DNA of 64,000 bases from Flavobacterium commune. GTDB taxonomy: Bacteria; Bacteroidota; Bacteroidia; Flavobacteriales; Flavobacteriaceae. Of this stretch, positions 16,585-24,821 are shown one piece after another (positions within the stretch are counted from its first letter, which is position 1; the number at the start of each line of letters is the position of its first letter). Location: assembly GCF_001857965.1 (NCBI RefSeq), contig NZ_CP017774.1, positions 2,852,001 to 2,916,000 of the forward strand. The letters run 5' to 3'. Under the pieces are notes generated by a model that saw only the letters and a list, made by a program, of their open reading frames with translations, had not been told where the DNA came from and did no database searches. The translations under genes were made by a program, and so were the position numbers.

Positions 16585-16773
16585 ATGACAAATTCAGATA
16601 AGATTAGAAAAGTAAATGATTTACTTATTGAAGTAATCAAAGACGAAGAACATCAATTAGAAAGTTCTTTCAGTGGATTAAAAGATGTTGTTTTGAGTAT
16701 TCTTGCTGATTATTGGCAAAATGAAAGAGAACCACAAATTTTTATGGAAAACATTTCATTAGAAATCGATTAA
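16585..16773 (+). CDS. Hypothetical small acidic protein
   Basis: 62 residues (MTNSDKIRKVNDLLIEV... ending ENISLEID), mostly helical and acidic, no signal peptide or membrane segment. Family not recognised. It is likely a real gene because it has a near-consensus promoter 45 bp upstream and a strong terminator 55 bp downstream. Confidence 0.55.
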   Translation: MTNSDKIRKVNDLLIEVIKDEEHQLESSFSGLKDVVLSILADYWQNEREPQIFMENISLEID

Positions 16774-16827
16774 TATAAAATAGAAAATATATAATTTGTC
16801 ATTTTAGGGTTTGATAAATTTTTAAAG

Positions 16828-16863
16828 AAAGCCGCTTTAGTTTTAAAGTGGCTTTTCTTTTTT
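16828..16863. terminator. Bidirectional rho-independent terminator
   Basis: Stem AAAGCCGCTTTA (16828-16839) with TAAAGTGGCTTT (16844-16855), one G.T pair, followed by TTTTCTTTTTT on the plus strand and preceded by an A-rich run that serves the minus strand. It separates the 62-residue gene from the converging PhzF gene. Confidence 0.8.
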
Positions 16864-17641
16864 ATAAAAAATATTCCCCAATCAAATAACACATAGCGTA
16901 TCCGCTAATGCGAACTCTGTTTTCTAAAAGTTCACAATCTAAATAACCTTTTCGTTCCGAAAGTTGGATAGCTGATAATGTTGTTTTATTCAGTTTTTTT
17001 GCCCAATACGGAATAAGAGTGGTATGTGCTGAACCGGTTACCGGATCTTCATTAATACCGGATTGAGGTGCAAAAAATCGAGAAACAAAATCGGAGTTGT
17101 TTCCCTTGGCGGTAACAATAATTCCACGCACCGGGAGTTTTGAAAGCTTAATGAAATTGGGATTTAAGTTCAGTATTTCTTCTTCAGTATTAAAAACGAG
17201 CATGTAGTCGGTTTTTCCCTTATAAGCCAGTTGAGGTTTACTGTCAAAGGCATCACAGATTTCATTTGTCAAAGGAATTGGTTCAAATTCATCAACGGGA
17301 AAGTTTAACGAAAGTAAATCGCCTTCCTTGGTTACTGTCAAATCTCCGCTTCTGGGTGAGTGAAATGTAATAATCGAATCGTTATGATTTTCATAATTGA
17401 ATAAAACAAAAGCTGCCGCCAGAGTTGCGTGTCCGCAAAGGTCAACTTCAGTTTGAGGAGTAAACCATCTGATATCATATTTATCGCCATTTTTTACATA
17501 AAAAGCAGTTTCAGCCAGATTGTTTTCGGCGGCAATTTTTTGCATGATTTTATCACTTAACCATTCCTCAAGTGGACAAACGGCAGCTGGATTTCCGGAA
17601 AAAACGCTTTTAGTGAAGGCATCAATTTGATATATTTTCAT
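16862..17641 (-). CDS. PhzF-family epimerase/isomerase
   Basis: 259 residues. MKIYQIDAFTKSVFSGNPAAVC is the family start; the conserved Glu lies in NNLAETAFYV (about residue 45), and the two-lobed fold's motifs ...WFTPQTEVDLCGHATLAAAFVLF and GINEDPVTGSAHTTLIPYW are present. PhzF-like enzymes isomerise small hydrophobic substrates; outside phenazine clusters their substrate is usually unknown, and there are no phenazine genes here. It starts 1 bp after the stop of the MocR-type gene, so the two form an operon. Confidence 0.9.
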   Translation of the reverse strand: MKIYQIDAFTKSVFSGNPAAVCPLEEWLSDKIMQKIAAENNLAETAFYVKNGDKYDIRWFTPQTEVDLCGHATLAAAFVLFNYENHNDSIITFHSPRSGDLTVTKEGDLLSLNFPVDEFEPIPLTNEICDAFDSKPQLAYKGKTDYMLVFNTEEEILNLNPNFIKLSKLPVRGIIVTAKGNNSDFVSRFFAPQSGINEDPVTGSAHTTLIPYWAKKLNKTTLSAIQLSERKGYLDCELLENRVRISGYAMCYLIGEYFL

Positions 17642-17642
17642 C

Positions 17643-19058
17643 TTATAGTTGTTGTTTGATTAATGTACCCAGACTTTTGAGGCTGTGCTCGACTTTTTCA
17701 TCCCATTTTATGGCAAAATTCAATCGCATACAATTGTTGTATTGATCGTGTTGCGTAAACATTCTTCCCGGAGCAAAACCTATTTTATGCTGTACAGCAA
17801 TGTCATATAAGACTGCAGTATCAATTTTTGGATCTAGCTCTAGCCATAATACAAATCCGCCCTGTGGTTTAGAAATTTTAGTATTTTCGGGAAAATATTC
17901 TTCAATAGTGCGTTGAAAAAACAAATAGTTATTATATAACGTATTTCGTAATCCTCTTAAATGATGTTCGTAGCGGCCATATTCCATAAAATCAGCAATT
18001 ACTTCCTGAAAAAGAGGCGGACTCGACATGGTATGCAATAGTTTCTTTCGAATTAATTTTTCTTTGAACTTACCGGGTGAAACCCAGCCCACACGATAAC
18101 CCGGAGCTAAGGTTTTAGACACCGAACCACACCACATGACAATCCCAGCTTCGTCAAAAGCTTTGCAAGGTTTTGGTCGGCTGGGACCAAAAAATAAATC
18201 ACCATATAAATCGTCTTCTATCAAAGGAATATTATGCTTTGTAAGCAAACGAACCACTTCTTTTTTGTTTTCTTCAGGCATGCAACTTCCCAAAGGATTG
18301 TTGAAATTGGTGACAAAACAACAGGCTTTTATTTTAGGTAGTACTTTTTTTAAATCTTCGATGGCCACACCTGTAACAGGATGCGTAGGAAGTTCAATAA
18401 TATTTAACCCCAGTGATTTTATCATTTGCAAAATACCAAAATAAACAGGACTTTCAATGGCAACCGTATCTCCGGGATTAGTTACAGTTATTAAAGAATA
18501 AAATAGCGCATTTAGTGCTCCGGAGGTAGTTACAATATCATCTTCTGTCAAATGGCCATCCCAGGTAAAAGACCATTTGGCAATATTTCTCCTCAAATTG
18601 ATGTTTCCCTGTGCTGGTTCGTAGCCTGTTCCGCTGTCTTCTAAATTGCGTAATACTTTTATAATACCTTTGTTGAGTTTAGCAATGGGCAGCATACTTT
18701 TATCCACAACTCCCAGTGAAAACTGTGTGAAGTCTTTATTGGTCAAAGTATTGAATACCTTACCGATTAAGTCTTCAGGAGTCTTTTCTTTGTCGGATAA
18801 ATGGAGTTTGTTTATCGAAGGAAGTGCCAGTCGGGTATTGAAAGCTCTGCTGACATAATAACCTGATTTTGGTCGGGATTCTATTAAAGATTTGCTTTCT
18901 AATTCTAAAAAAGCCTGTTTTACCGTGTTGATGCTGACGTTGTAGATTTTTTGTACGGTACGAATAGACGGCAGCTTTTCTCCTGTTTTGAGGGTTCCAG
19001 TTGCAATTTGCTCTTCGATTATTTTTGCAATCTTTAGATATAAAATTTCTTTCGACAT
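17643..19058 (-). CDS. MocR/PdxR-like GntR-aminotransferase regulator
   Basis: 471 residues. N-terminal GntR winged helix (about 1-70; LPSIRTVQKIYNVSINTVKQAFLELESK) fused to a fold-type I aminotransferase (about 110-470). The PLP-binding lysine is in SVSKTLAPGYRVGW (about residue 305). MocR proteins sense amino-compound metabolites through PLP and switch nearby genes. Here the adjacent target candidates are phzF downstream and the GNAT-like gene upstream. Confidence 0.9.
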   Translation of the reverse strand: MSKEILYLKIAKIIEEQIATGTLKTGEKLPSIRTVQKIYNVSINTVKQAFLELESKSLIESRPKSGYYVSRAFNTRLALPSINKLHLSDKEKTPEDLIGKVFNTLTNKDFTQFSLGVVDKSMLPIAKLNKGIIKVLRNLEDSGTGYEPAQGNINLRRNIAKWSFTWDGHLTEDDIVTTSGALNALFYSLITVTNPGDTVAIESPVYFGILQMIKSLGLNIIELPTHPVTGVAIEDLKKVLPKIKACCFVTNFNNPLGSCMPEENKKEVVRLLTKHNIPLIEDDLYGDLFFGPSRPKPCKAFDEAGIVMWCGSVSKTLAPGYRVGWVSPGKFKEKLIRKKLLHTMSSPPLFQEVIADFMEYGRYEHHLRGLRNTLYNNYLFFQRTIEEYFPENTKISKPQGGFVLWLELDPKIDTAVLYDIAVQHKIGFAPGRMFTQHDQYNNCMRLNFAIKWDEKVEHSLKSLGTLIKQQL

Positions 19059-19122
19059 TTTATGATTGTGTTATTTGTGTCCTATAAAAGTAGTAAAAAT
19101 TATAACTGTAACCATTTGAGTC

Positions 19123-19500
19123 TTAGGAATTGGAATTGTTTAACCAATTAACCAATTGATTTATAGCTGTGGATAGATTTTTATAATGACCATTTTGCCA
19201 TTCATTTTTGAAAAAAATGGCAGATTCCTGGGCTAAAGTTTCGTTAACGTAATCATTAGAAAATGGAGAATCAATATAGGTATTTATCTGGTAATTGTTT
19301 GGAATATTTTTAGTTGCACAAGAGTATCCAACTATTTTACTGTCCAATTCGGCTACATAAAACGGAAGTCCAAATTGCTTTGTCAAAGCTGAATCTAATG
19401 TTGTTTTTTGTTCCTGGTAAAGCTTTACAATTGCATTCATATCAGAGATTGTAACCGCTCTGAAGTTTAGATTTTGCTGTTGTTTGATAATTGTTTCCAT
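19123..19500 (-). CDS. GNAT-like N-acetyltransferase (short)
   Basis: 125 residues. LNFRAVTISDMNAIVKLYQEQ and LPFYVAELDSKIVGYSCATKN resemble the first half of a GNAT domain (strand-helix-strand up to the VGY strand). The acetyl-CoA motif R.xGxG/A is not visible, so the enzyme may be degenerate or a GNAT-like binding protein. Encoded 64 bp upstream of the MocR-type gene in the same direction. Confidence 0.5.
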   Translation of the reverse strand: METIIKQQQNLNFRAVTISDMNAIVKLYQEQKTTLDSALTKQFGLPFYVAELDSKIVGYSCATKNIPNNYQINTYIDSPFSNDYVNETLAQESAIFFKNEWQNGHYKNLSTAINQLVNWLNNSNS

Positions 19501-19760
19501 ACTTTGATATTTAGAAAGTAAAATTATCTATTCCAAAAAGATAAGTACAGATACAGAAATGTTGTTGTTTATGGGTACAGTTTGTTAATTGTGTCAGCTT
19601 AAGCAGACTAAAATAATAGTCCACAGATGAAACGGATTGAACGGATAAAACCAGATTTTTATTAACTTGTCTTAATTTTAATCTGAGTTAATCTGCTAAA
19701 ATCAGTTTAACCTGCCTGTCGGCAGACAGGTCCGTGTTCCTGTTATTCATAGAACATGGT
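19501..19760. other. Intergenic region with short direct motifs and a repeat fragment
   Basis: No gene. TACAG occurs at 19546-19550, 19552-19556 and 19576-19580 upstream of the GNAT-like gene. Further on, 19610-19740 is interspersed repeat material, including CCTGTC/GACAGG arms around 19716-19731. Confidence 0.4.
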
Positions 19761-19801
19761 AAAAAAAATCCTCTTTTTAAACGGATTTAAAAAGAGGATT
19801 T
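19761..19801 (-). terminator. Terminator of the HIT gene, overlapping its coding end
   Basis: Perfect 16-bp stem (AAATCCTCTTTTTAAA at 19766-19781, complement at 19786-19801) followed on the minus strand by eight T residues. The HIT stop codon (19787-19789) lies inside the hairpin, so the last codons also form the terminator stem. Confidence 0.85.
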
Positions 19802-20248
19802 CGTTTTGTAAAGTTGGAGACTATTATAAGTTTGCTTTAATTTTTCAATGATAGCATCGTATTCAGCATCAGAAAGTGCTACTTTGTTTGGATTCATTTC
19901 GAAAACACTTCCAAAACCATAGCCATCTGCATATTTAGGTACGATATGAAAATGTAAGTGCGATAATTTATCCGAAAAAGCCCCGTAATTGATTTTATCA
20001 GGATTAAAAACTTTCGCAATAGCATTTGCAGTGGTAGCAACGTCATCCATAAAAGCATTGCGTTGTTCTTCGCTTAGTTCATGAAATTCAACTCCGTGAT
20101 CTTTGTAAACTACATTTAAACGGCCAGTGTATGATTGCTCTTTAAATAAGAACAATTGTGATACTTTCAGGTCGGTAATTTTAATCATTAGGTTGTGTAA
20201 GGTTTCGTTTTCCTGGCAATACAAACATTCAGAAACTGGTGATGGCAT
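19787..20248 (-). CDS. HIT-family nucleotide hydrolase/transferase
   Basis: 153 residues. Histidine triad HxHxH in SHLHFHIVPK (about residues 96-105), with the family's preceding strand GRLNVVYKDHGVEF. An N-terminal CLYCQEN suggests a zinc-binding pair as in some HIT proteins. These enzymes cleave nucleoside phosphoramidates or dinucleotides. Single gene with its own promoter (20295-20325). Confidence 0.87.
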   Translation of the reverse strand: MPSPVSECLYCQENETLHNLMIKITDLKVSQLFLFKEQSYTGRLNVVYKDHGVEFHELSEEQRNAFMDDVATTANAIAKVFNPDKINYGAFSDKLSHLHFHIVPKYADGYGFGSVFEMNPNKVALSDAEYDAIIEKLKQTYNSLQLYKTKSSF

Positions 20249-20294
20249 GATTTTTTATTTTATAAATTGATATTGGTATTTTGATAGACTTAAG

Positions 20295-20325
20295 CAAAAC
20301 TATCCATACTATATTACTTTTCCAA
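20295..20325 (-). promoter_or_regulatory. Promoter of the HIT gene
   Basis: Minus strand TTG (20323-20325), 20-bp spacer, TAGTTTTG (20295-20302). Its upstream half lies within the 3' end of the DUF2059 gene. Confidence 0.65.
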
Positions 20326-20754
20326 ATTGTTTTTTTCTTTAAGTTTAGCCTGAGATTTTTCGATAATTTGTTTTGCCCAGTTTTGCCCCACAATCATCGA
20401 TTCTTGCATTACTTGTGGCATGGTGCTAATCATTTTTTTTCCAATAGGAGAATTATAAAATGCAATCAATTGGTCTATATCACTTTCAGTATAATGTTTA
20501 TCATAAATAGGAATAATCATATTTGTTATATCTTCTGCTTTTACTTCTTTTTTGAATTCTTTCAAAAAATCCTCACTAGTTTTAGAATGACTAATTTTAA
20601 GACTGCCCATCATTTGATCCATCATTTGTATTGCCATTTTTCCCGAACCGGTCAATTCCAGTAGTTGATTTATTTTTTGGATTTTTGAAGTGCTTTGTGC
20701 GTTTGCTGAAAGAGAAAGTACGCAGAAGCTTAAAATTAATAGTGATTTTTTCAT
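20314..20754 (-). CDS. DUF2059-family exported protein
   Basis: 146 residues. Signal peptide 1-19 (ends SANAQ). The remainder is a helical domain with the DUF2059 pattern: KINQLLELTGSGKMAIQMMDQMM, IPIYDKHYTESDIDQLIAFYNSPIGKKM and a C-terminal helix. Function unknown; periplasmic. A -7 box TACATTTG (20792-20799, minus) lies about 38 bp before the ATG. Confidence 0.85.
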   Translation of the reverse strand: MKKSLLILSFCVLSLSANAQSTSKIQKINQLLELTGSGKMAIQMMDQMMGSLKISHSKTSEDFLKEFKKEVKAEDITNMIIPIYDKHYTESDIDQLIAFYNSPIGKKMISTMPQVMQESMIVGQNWAKQIIEKSQAKLKEKNNLEK

Positions 20755-20791
20755 GGTTTTTTATTTGCTGTTTTTATAGTTAATGTAAAAC

Positions 20792-20799
20792 CAAATGTA
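20792..20799 (-). promoter_or_regulatory. -7 element for the DUF2059 gene
   Basis: TACATTTG on the minus strand, a perfect TAnnTTTG match; no clear TTG at the -33 position. Confidence 0.5.
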
Positions 20800-20833
20800 A
20801 GGATTTATAATTTGTTAATTAAAAATTATCTCA

Positions 20834-20864
20834 CAAAAAAAGCGCTCTCTTTCGAGAACGCTTT
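20834..20864 (-). terminator. Terminator of purL
   Basis: Stem AAAGCGCTCTC (20839-20849) with GAGAACGCTTT (20854-20864), GAAA-type loop, followed on the minus strand by seven T residues; 21 bp past the purL stop. Confidence 0.85.
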
Positions 20865-20884
20865 CTGTTATTTAAAACTAAAAA

Positions 20885-23800
20885 TTAGTTGTTTTCAATC
20901 CATTTTCTGGCATTTACAAAGGCTTCCTGCCAAGGAGTAACCTCGTCGTTTCTGCCGCTTGGATAATTAGCCCAGTTCCATTGGAAAACAGAACGTTCAA
21001 TGTGTGGCATGGTAACCAGATGACGTCCTGTAGCATCACATAACATGGCTGTGTTGAAATCAGAACCATTAGGGTTTGCAGGATATCCTTCATAACCGTA
21101 TTTACCTACGATGTTGTAATTTTCTTCACCCATTGGTAAATTAAATTTACCTTCACCGTGAGAAACCCAAACTCCTAGAGTTGCACCAGCTAAAGTTGAC
21201 AACATTACCGAATTGTTTTCCTGTACGGTTACCGAAGTAAAGATACTCTCGTGTTTGTGACTGTTGTTGTGCAGCATTTTTCCGTGTACTTCGTGCTCCG
21301 GATTGATTACTTCCAATTCCATGAACAATTGACAACCGTTACAGATTCCAACAGATAAAGTGTCTTCTCTTTTGAAGAAGTTTTTCAGGGCTGTATTGGC
21401 TTTTTCGTTGTATTTGAATGCTCCGGCCCAACCTTTAGCAGAACCTAAAACATCTGAGTTAGAGAATCCACCCACAGCTCCGATGAACTGAATATCTTCA
21501 AGCGTCTCACGACCAGAAATCAAATCGGTCATGTGAACGTCTTTTACATCAAAACCTGCCAAGTACATCGCATTAGCCATTTCACGCTCGGAGTTACTTC
21601 CTTTTTCACGGATAATAGCTGCTTTTGGTCTTGGTTTCGAAGCATCAATTTCAGGTTTTTTTCCTGTAAAATGAGCAGGGAAACTAAAGTTTAATGCCTG
21701 GTTTTTATAGTTATCGTAACGCTCTTGTGCAGTTCCGTTTTTAGATTGTTTTTGGTCTAACAAGAATGAAGTTTTAAACCAAACGTCTCTGTATTTAGCA
21801 ATGTCTAATTTACAAGGACCAAAGTCTAAGGTAGCTTCATTAGTTGCAGTTCCTAGTTTGTAGAACGAAACTCCGTTAGCATTCAATTTGTTTTCTATAA
21901 CAGCATCTTCTTTCGCCTGGAAAACAATACCGATGTTCTCAGCAAATAAATATTTGATGATGTCTTTTTCTTCGAAAACAGAGAAATCAATTTTTGCTCC
22001 TAAATTCACATCAGCAAAACACATTTCTAATAAAGTAGTAATCAAACCACCACTTCCGATATCGTGACCCGCTACGATTTGGTTATCCAAAATTAATTCC
22101 TGAATCGTGTTGAAAGCCTTTTTAAAGAACGCAGCATCTTTGATAGTAGGCGCTTCGTTACCAATAGCATTTAAAGTTTGTGCCAAAGAAGATCCTCCTA
22201 ATTTGAATTCGTCCTGAGATAAATTGATATAATAAATAGAAGCACCGTCTTTTTGTAAAACAGGTTCTACTACTTTTCTAATGTCAGTACAGTTACCGGC
22301 TGCTGAAATAATTACCGTTCCCGGTGCAATTACTTCATCATTTGGATATTTTTGTTTCATCGAAAGCGAATCTTTTCCTGTTGGAATATTGATTCCCAAT
22401 TCGATTGCAAAGTCAGAACAAGCTTCAACAGCAGCATACAAACGAGCGTCTTCACCTTCGTTTTTACAAGCCCACATCCAGTTTGCTGAAAGAGAAATTC
22501 CTTTCAATCCGTCTTTAATTGGAGCCCAAACAATATTCGATAAGGATTCGGCAATAGCAGTTCTTGTTCCAGCAACAGGATCAATTAGTGAAGCAATAGG
22601 AGCGTGTCCTATTGACGTTGCAATTCCTTCTTTTCCCTGAAAATCCAAAGCCATTACACCGCAATTGTTCAATGGCAATTGCAATGGTCCTGCAGTTTGT
22701 TGTTTGGCTACTTTTCCACCTACACAACGATCTACTTTGTTTGTTAACCAGTCTTTACAGGCTACAGCCTCTAATTGCAATACTTGCTCTAAATAAGTAG
22801 CAATATTTTTTACTGAATAGTCTAATGCTGCATAATTATAATCAACAGTTTTGTCTGTCATTATTGTTTTTGGAGAACTTCCGAAGAAGTCTTCCAAAGC
22901 ATAATCCATTGGTTTTGCCCCAGTAGTCTTTGATTCGAAAGTAAAACGGTGGTCAGCAGTTACATCTCCCACCTGATACATTGGCGAACGCTCTCTGTCG
23001 GCGATTCTTTGTAAGGTGTCAATATCTTTTTTACCAATAACCAATCCCATTCTTTCCTGAGATTCGTTACCAATAATTTCTTTTGCCGAAAGGGTAGGGT
23101 CTCCCACAGGCAATTTGTCTAAGTCGATTAATCCTCCTGTATCTTCCACCAATTCCGAAAGACAGTTTAAGTGTCCACCGGCACCGTGATCGTGAATAGA
23201 AACAATTGGGTTATTATCGCTTTCTACCAATCCACGAATGGCATTAGCAGCACGTTTTTGCATTTCCGGATTCGAACGTTGGATAGCATTTAATTCAATT
23301 CCTGAACCAAAAGCTCCCGTGTCAGCAGATGAAACCGCAGCTCCACCCATTCCGATTCTGTAATTTTCTCCACCAAGGATAACGATTTTATCGCCTTCTT
23401 GTGGTTTGTGTTTGATAGCCTGATCTAATTTCCCGTAACCAATTCCACCAGCTTGCATGATAACCTTGTCGTAACCAATTTTACGGTTGTTTTCTTCGTG
23501 TTCGAAAGTCAAAACGGAACCTGTAATAAGTGGTTGTCCAAATTTATTTCCAAAATCAGAAGCTCCGTTTGAAGCTTTGATTAAAATATCCATTGGAGTT
23601 TGATACAACCATTTTCTTTCAGCAACGCCGTTTTCCCAAGGACGTTCTGCTTCTAAACGAGAATATGAAGTCATATAAACCGCAGTCCCTGCCATTGGCA
23701 ACGAACCTTGTCCACCAGCCAAACGGTCACGGATTTCTCCTCCTGAACCTGTTGCAGCACCGTTGAAAGGCTCTACAGTAGTTGGGAAATTATGCGTTTC

Positions 23801-24538
23801 TGCTTTTAATGAGATAACAGAATCAAATTCTTTTACTTCATAAAAATCAGGTTTGTCAGCAGTTTTTGGAGCAAATTGTTGTACTCTTGGTCCTTTTACA
23901 AAAGCCACGTTATCTTTGTAAGCCGAAACAATATCGTTAGGATTTTCCTGAGATGTTTTTTTGATTAATTTGAAAAGAGAAGTTTCTTTTTCAATACCAT
24001 CAATAACAAAAGTTCCGTTGAAAATCTTGTGACGACAGTGCTCCGAATTAGCTTGTGAGAAAGCAAAAATTTCAGAATCAGTTAGTTTTCTTCCTAATTT
24101 GGTGGCCAAATTATCTAAATATTCAACTTCTTCTGAGCTTAAAGCCAGACCTTCCTGTTTGTTGTAAGCGTCAATATCATCAATATTCAAAATAGCTTCC
24201 GGTTGTATATTGATGGTAAAAATGTCCTGATTTAATTCGGTATATTTTTGAGAAAGCATAGGGTCGAAATCAGTGAAATCTTCCGTTGCTTTGTGAAATT
24301 CTTCGATACGAATGATTCCGGAAATCCCCATATTTTGAGTGATTTCTACGGCATTGGTACTCCAAGGCGTAATCATCGTGGCGCGAGGACCAACAAAAAA
24401 ATCCGTCAATACGGATTTCTCTATCTTATTTGCATTGGCAAAAAGCCAGTTCAGTTTAGAAATATCTTGAGCCGAAATTTCGCCTTGTGTTTGTACGGCA
24501 AAAATTGCGTTGCTTTGGTTTTCAAAGAAATGAATCAT
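20885..24538 (-). CDS. purL: Phosphoribosylformylglycinamidine synthase (large PurL with glutaminase)
   Basis: 1217 residues, the long single-chain FGAM synthase of purine synthesis (step 4: FGAR + Gln + ATP to FGAM). The N-terminal domain and linker (1-220) lead to two AIRS-like halves: KAETHNFPTTVEPFNGAATGSGGEIRD near 232 and the second half from about 650. The class I glutaminase domain closes the chain (about 960-1217) with nucleophile Cys in VGICNGCQLFMELE and the catalytic His/Glu pair in PHIERSVFQW region. Monocistronic: own promoter and terminator. Confidence 0.97.
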   Translation of the reverse strand: MIHFFENQSNAIFAVQTQGEISAQDISKLNWLFANANKIEKSVLTDFFVGPRATMITPWSTNAVEITQNMGISGIIRIEEFHKATEDFTDFDPMLSQKYTELNQDIFTINIQPEAILNIDDIDAYNKQEGLALSSEEVEYLDNLATKLGRKLTDSEIFAFSQANSEHCRHKIFNGTFVIDGIEKETSLFKLIKKTSQENPNDIVSAYKDNVAFVKGPRVQQFAPKTADKPDFYEVKEFDSVISLKAETHNFPTTVEPFNGAATGSGGEIRDRLAGGQGSLPMAGTAVYMTSYSRLEAERPWENGVAERKWLYQTPMDILIKASNGASDFGNKFGQPLITGSVLTFEHEENNRKIGYDKVIMQAGGIGYGKLDQAIKHKPQEGDKIVILGGENYRIGMGGAAVSSADTGAFGSGIELNAIQRSNPEMQKRAANAIRGLVESDNNPIVSIHDHGAGGHLNCLSELVEDTGGLIDLDKLPVGDPTLSAKEIIGNESQERMGLVIGKKDIDTLQRIADRERSPMYQVGDVTADHRFTFESKTTGAKPMDYALEDFFGSSPKTIMTDKTVDYNYAALDYSVKNIATYLEQVLQLEAVACKDWLTNKVDRCVGGKVAKQQTAGPLQLPLNNCGVMALDFQGKEGIATSIGHAPIASLIDPVAGTRTAIAESLSNIVWAPIKDGLKGISLSANWMWACKNEGEDARLYAAVEACSDFAIELGINIPTGKDSLSMKQKYPNDEVIAPGTVIISAAGNCTDIRKVVEPVLQKDGASIYYINLSQDEFKLGGSSLAQTLNAIGNEAPTIKDAAFFKKAFNTIQELILDNQIVAGHDIGSGGLITTLLEMCFADVNLGAKIDFSVFEEKDIIKYLFAENIGIVFQAKEDAVIENKLNANGVSFYKLGTATNEATLDFGPCKLDIAKYRDVWFKTSFLLDQKQSKNGTAQERYDNYKNQALNFSFPAHFTGKKPEIDASKPRPKAAIIREKGSNSEREMANAMYLAGFDVKDVHMTDLISGRETLEDIQFIGAVGGFSNSDVLGSAKGWAGAFKYNEKANTALKNFFKREDTLSVGICNGCQLFMELEVINPEHEVHGKMLHNNSHKHESIFTSVTVQENNSVMLSTLAGATLGVWVSHGEGKFNLPMGEENYNIVGKYGYEGYPANPNGSDFNTAMLCDATGRHLVTMPHIERSVFQWNWANYPSGRNDEVTPWQEAFVNARKWIENN

Positions 24539-24564
24539 TATTTTGTATTTGATGAATTGCGATG

Positions 24565-24595
24565 CAAATTTAGGTTAAAAAAACAGTACCGACAA
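24565..24595 (-). promoter_or_regulatory. Promoter of purL
   Basis: TTG (24593-24595), 20-bp spacer, TAAATTTG (24565-24572), all on the minus strand; start expected near 24558, leader about 20 nt. Confidence 0.75.
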
Positions 24596-24699
24596 GTGTA
24601 AAAAAGACTTTTTAAAGTAGTCGTTTTTAGTATGTTTTGGTGCTCTTTTTAAGATTGTAGAAGGTAGAATTCAGACAGAGTTTTATTTTTAGTGTTTAC

Positions 24700-24770
24700 T
24701 CAATCTTGTCATTCCTGACGAAGTAGGAATCTCCGTTGTGTGAGTCAATTGATGAGATTCCTCCTTTGTC
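24700..24770. repeat. Imperfect palindromic intergenic repeat
   Basis: Left arm contains TGTCATTCC and AGGAATCTC; right arm contains GAGATTCCTCC and TTTGTCGGAAT. Same plan as the element at 2528-2597. It lies between the beta-helix lipoprotein gene and the purL promoter. Confidence 0.55.
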
Positions 24771-24821
24771 GGAATTGCAAATTAAACTAAAAAATCTGCG
24801 AATCTGCGGTAATTTTTAAAC

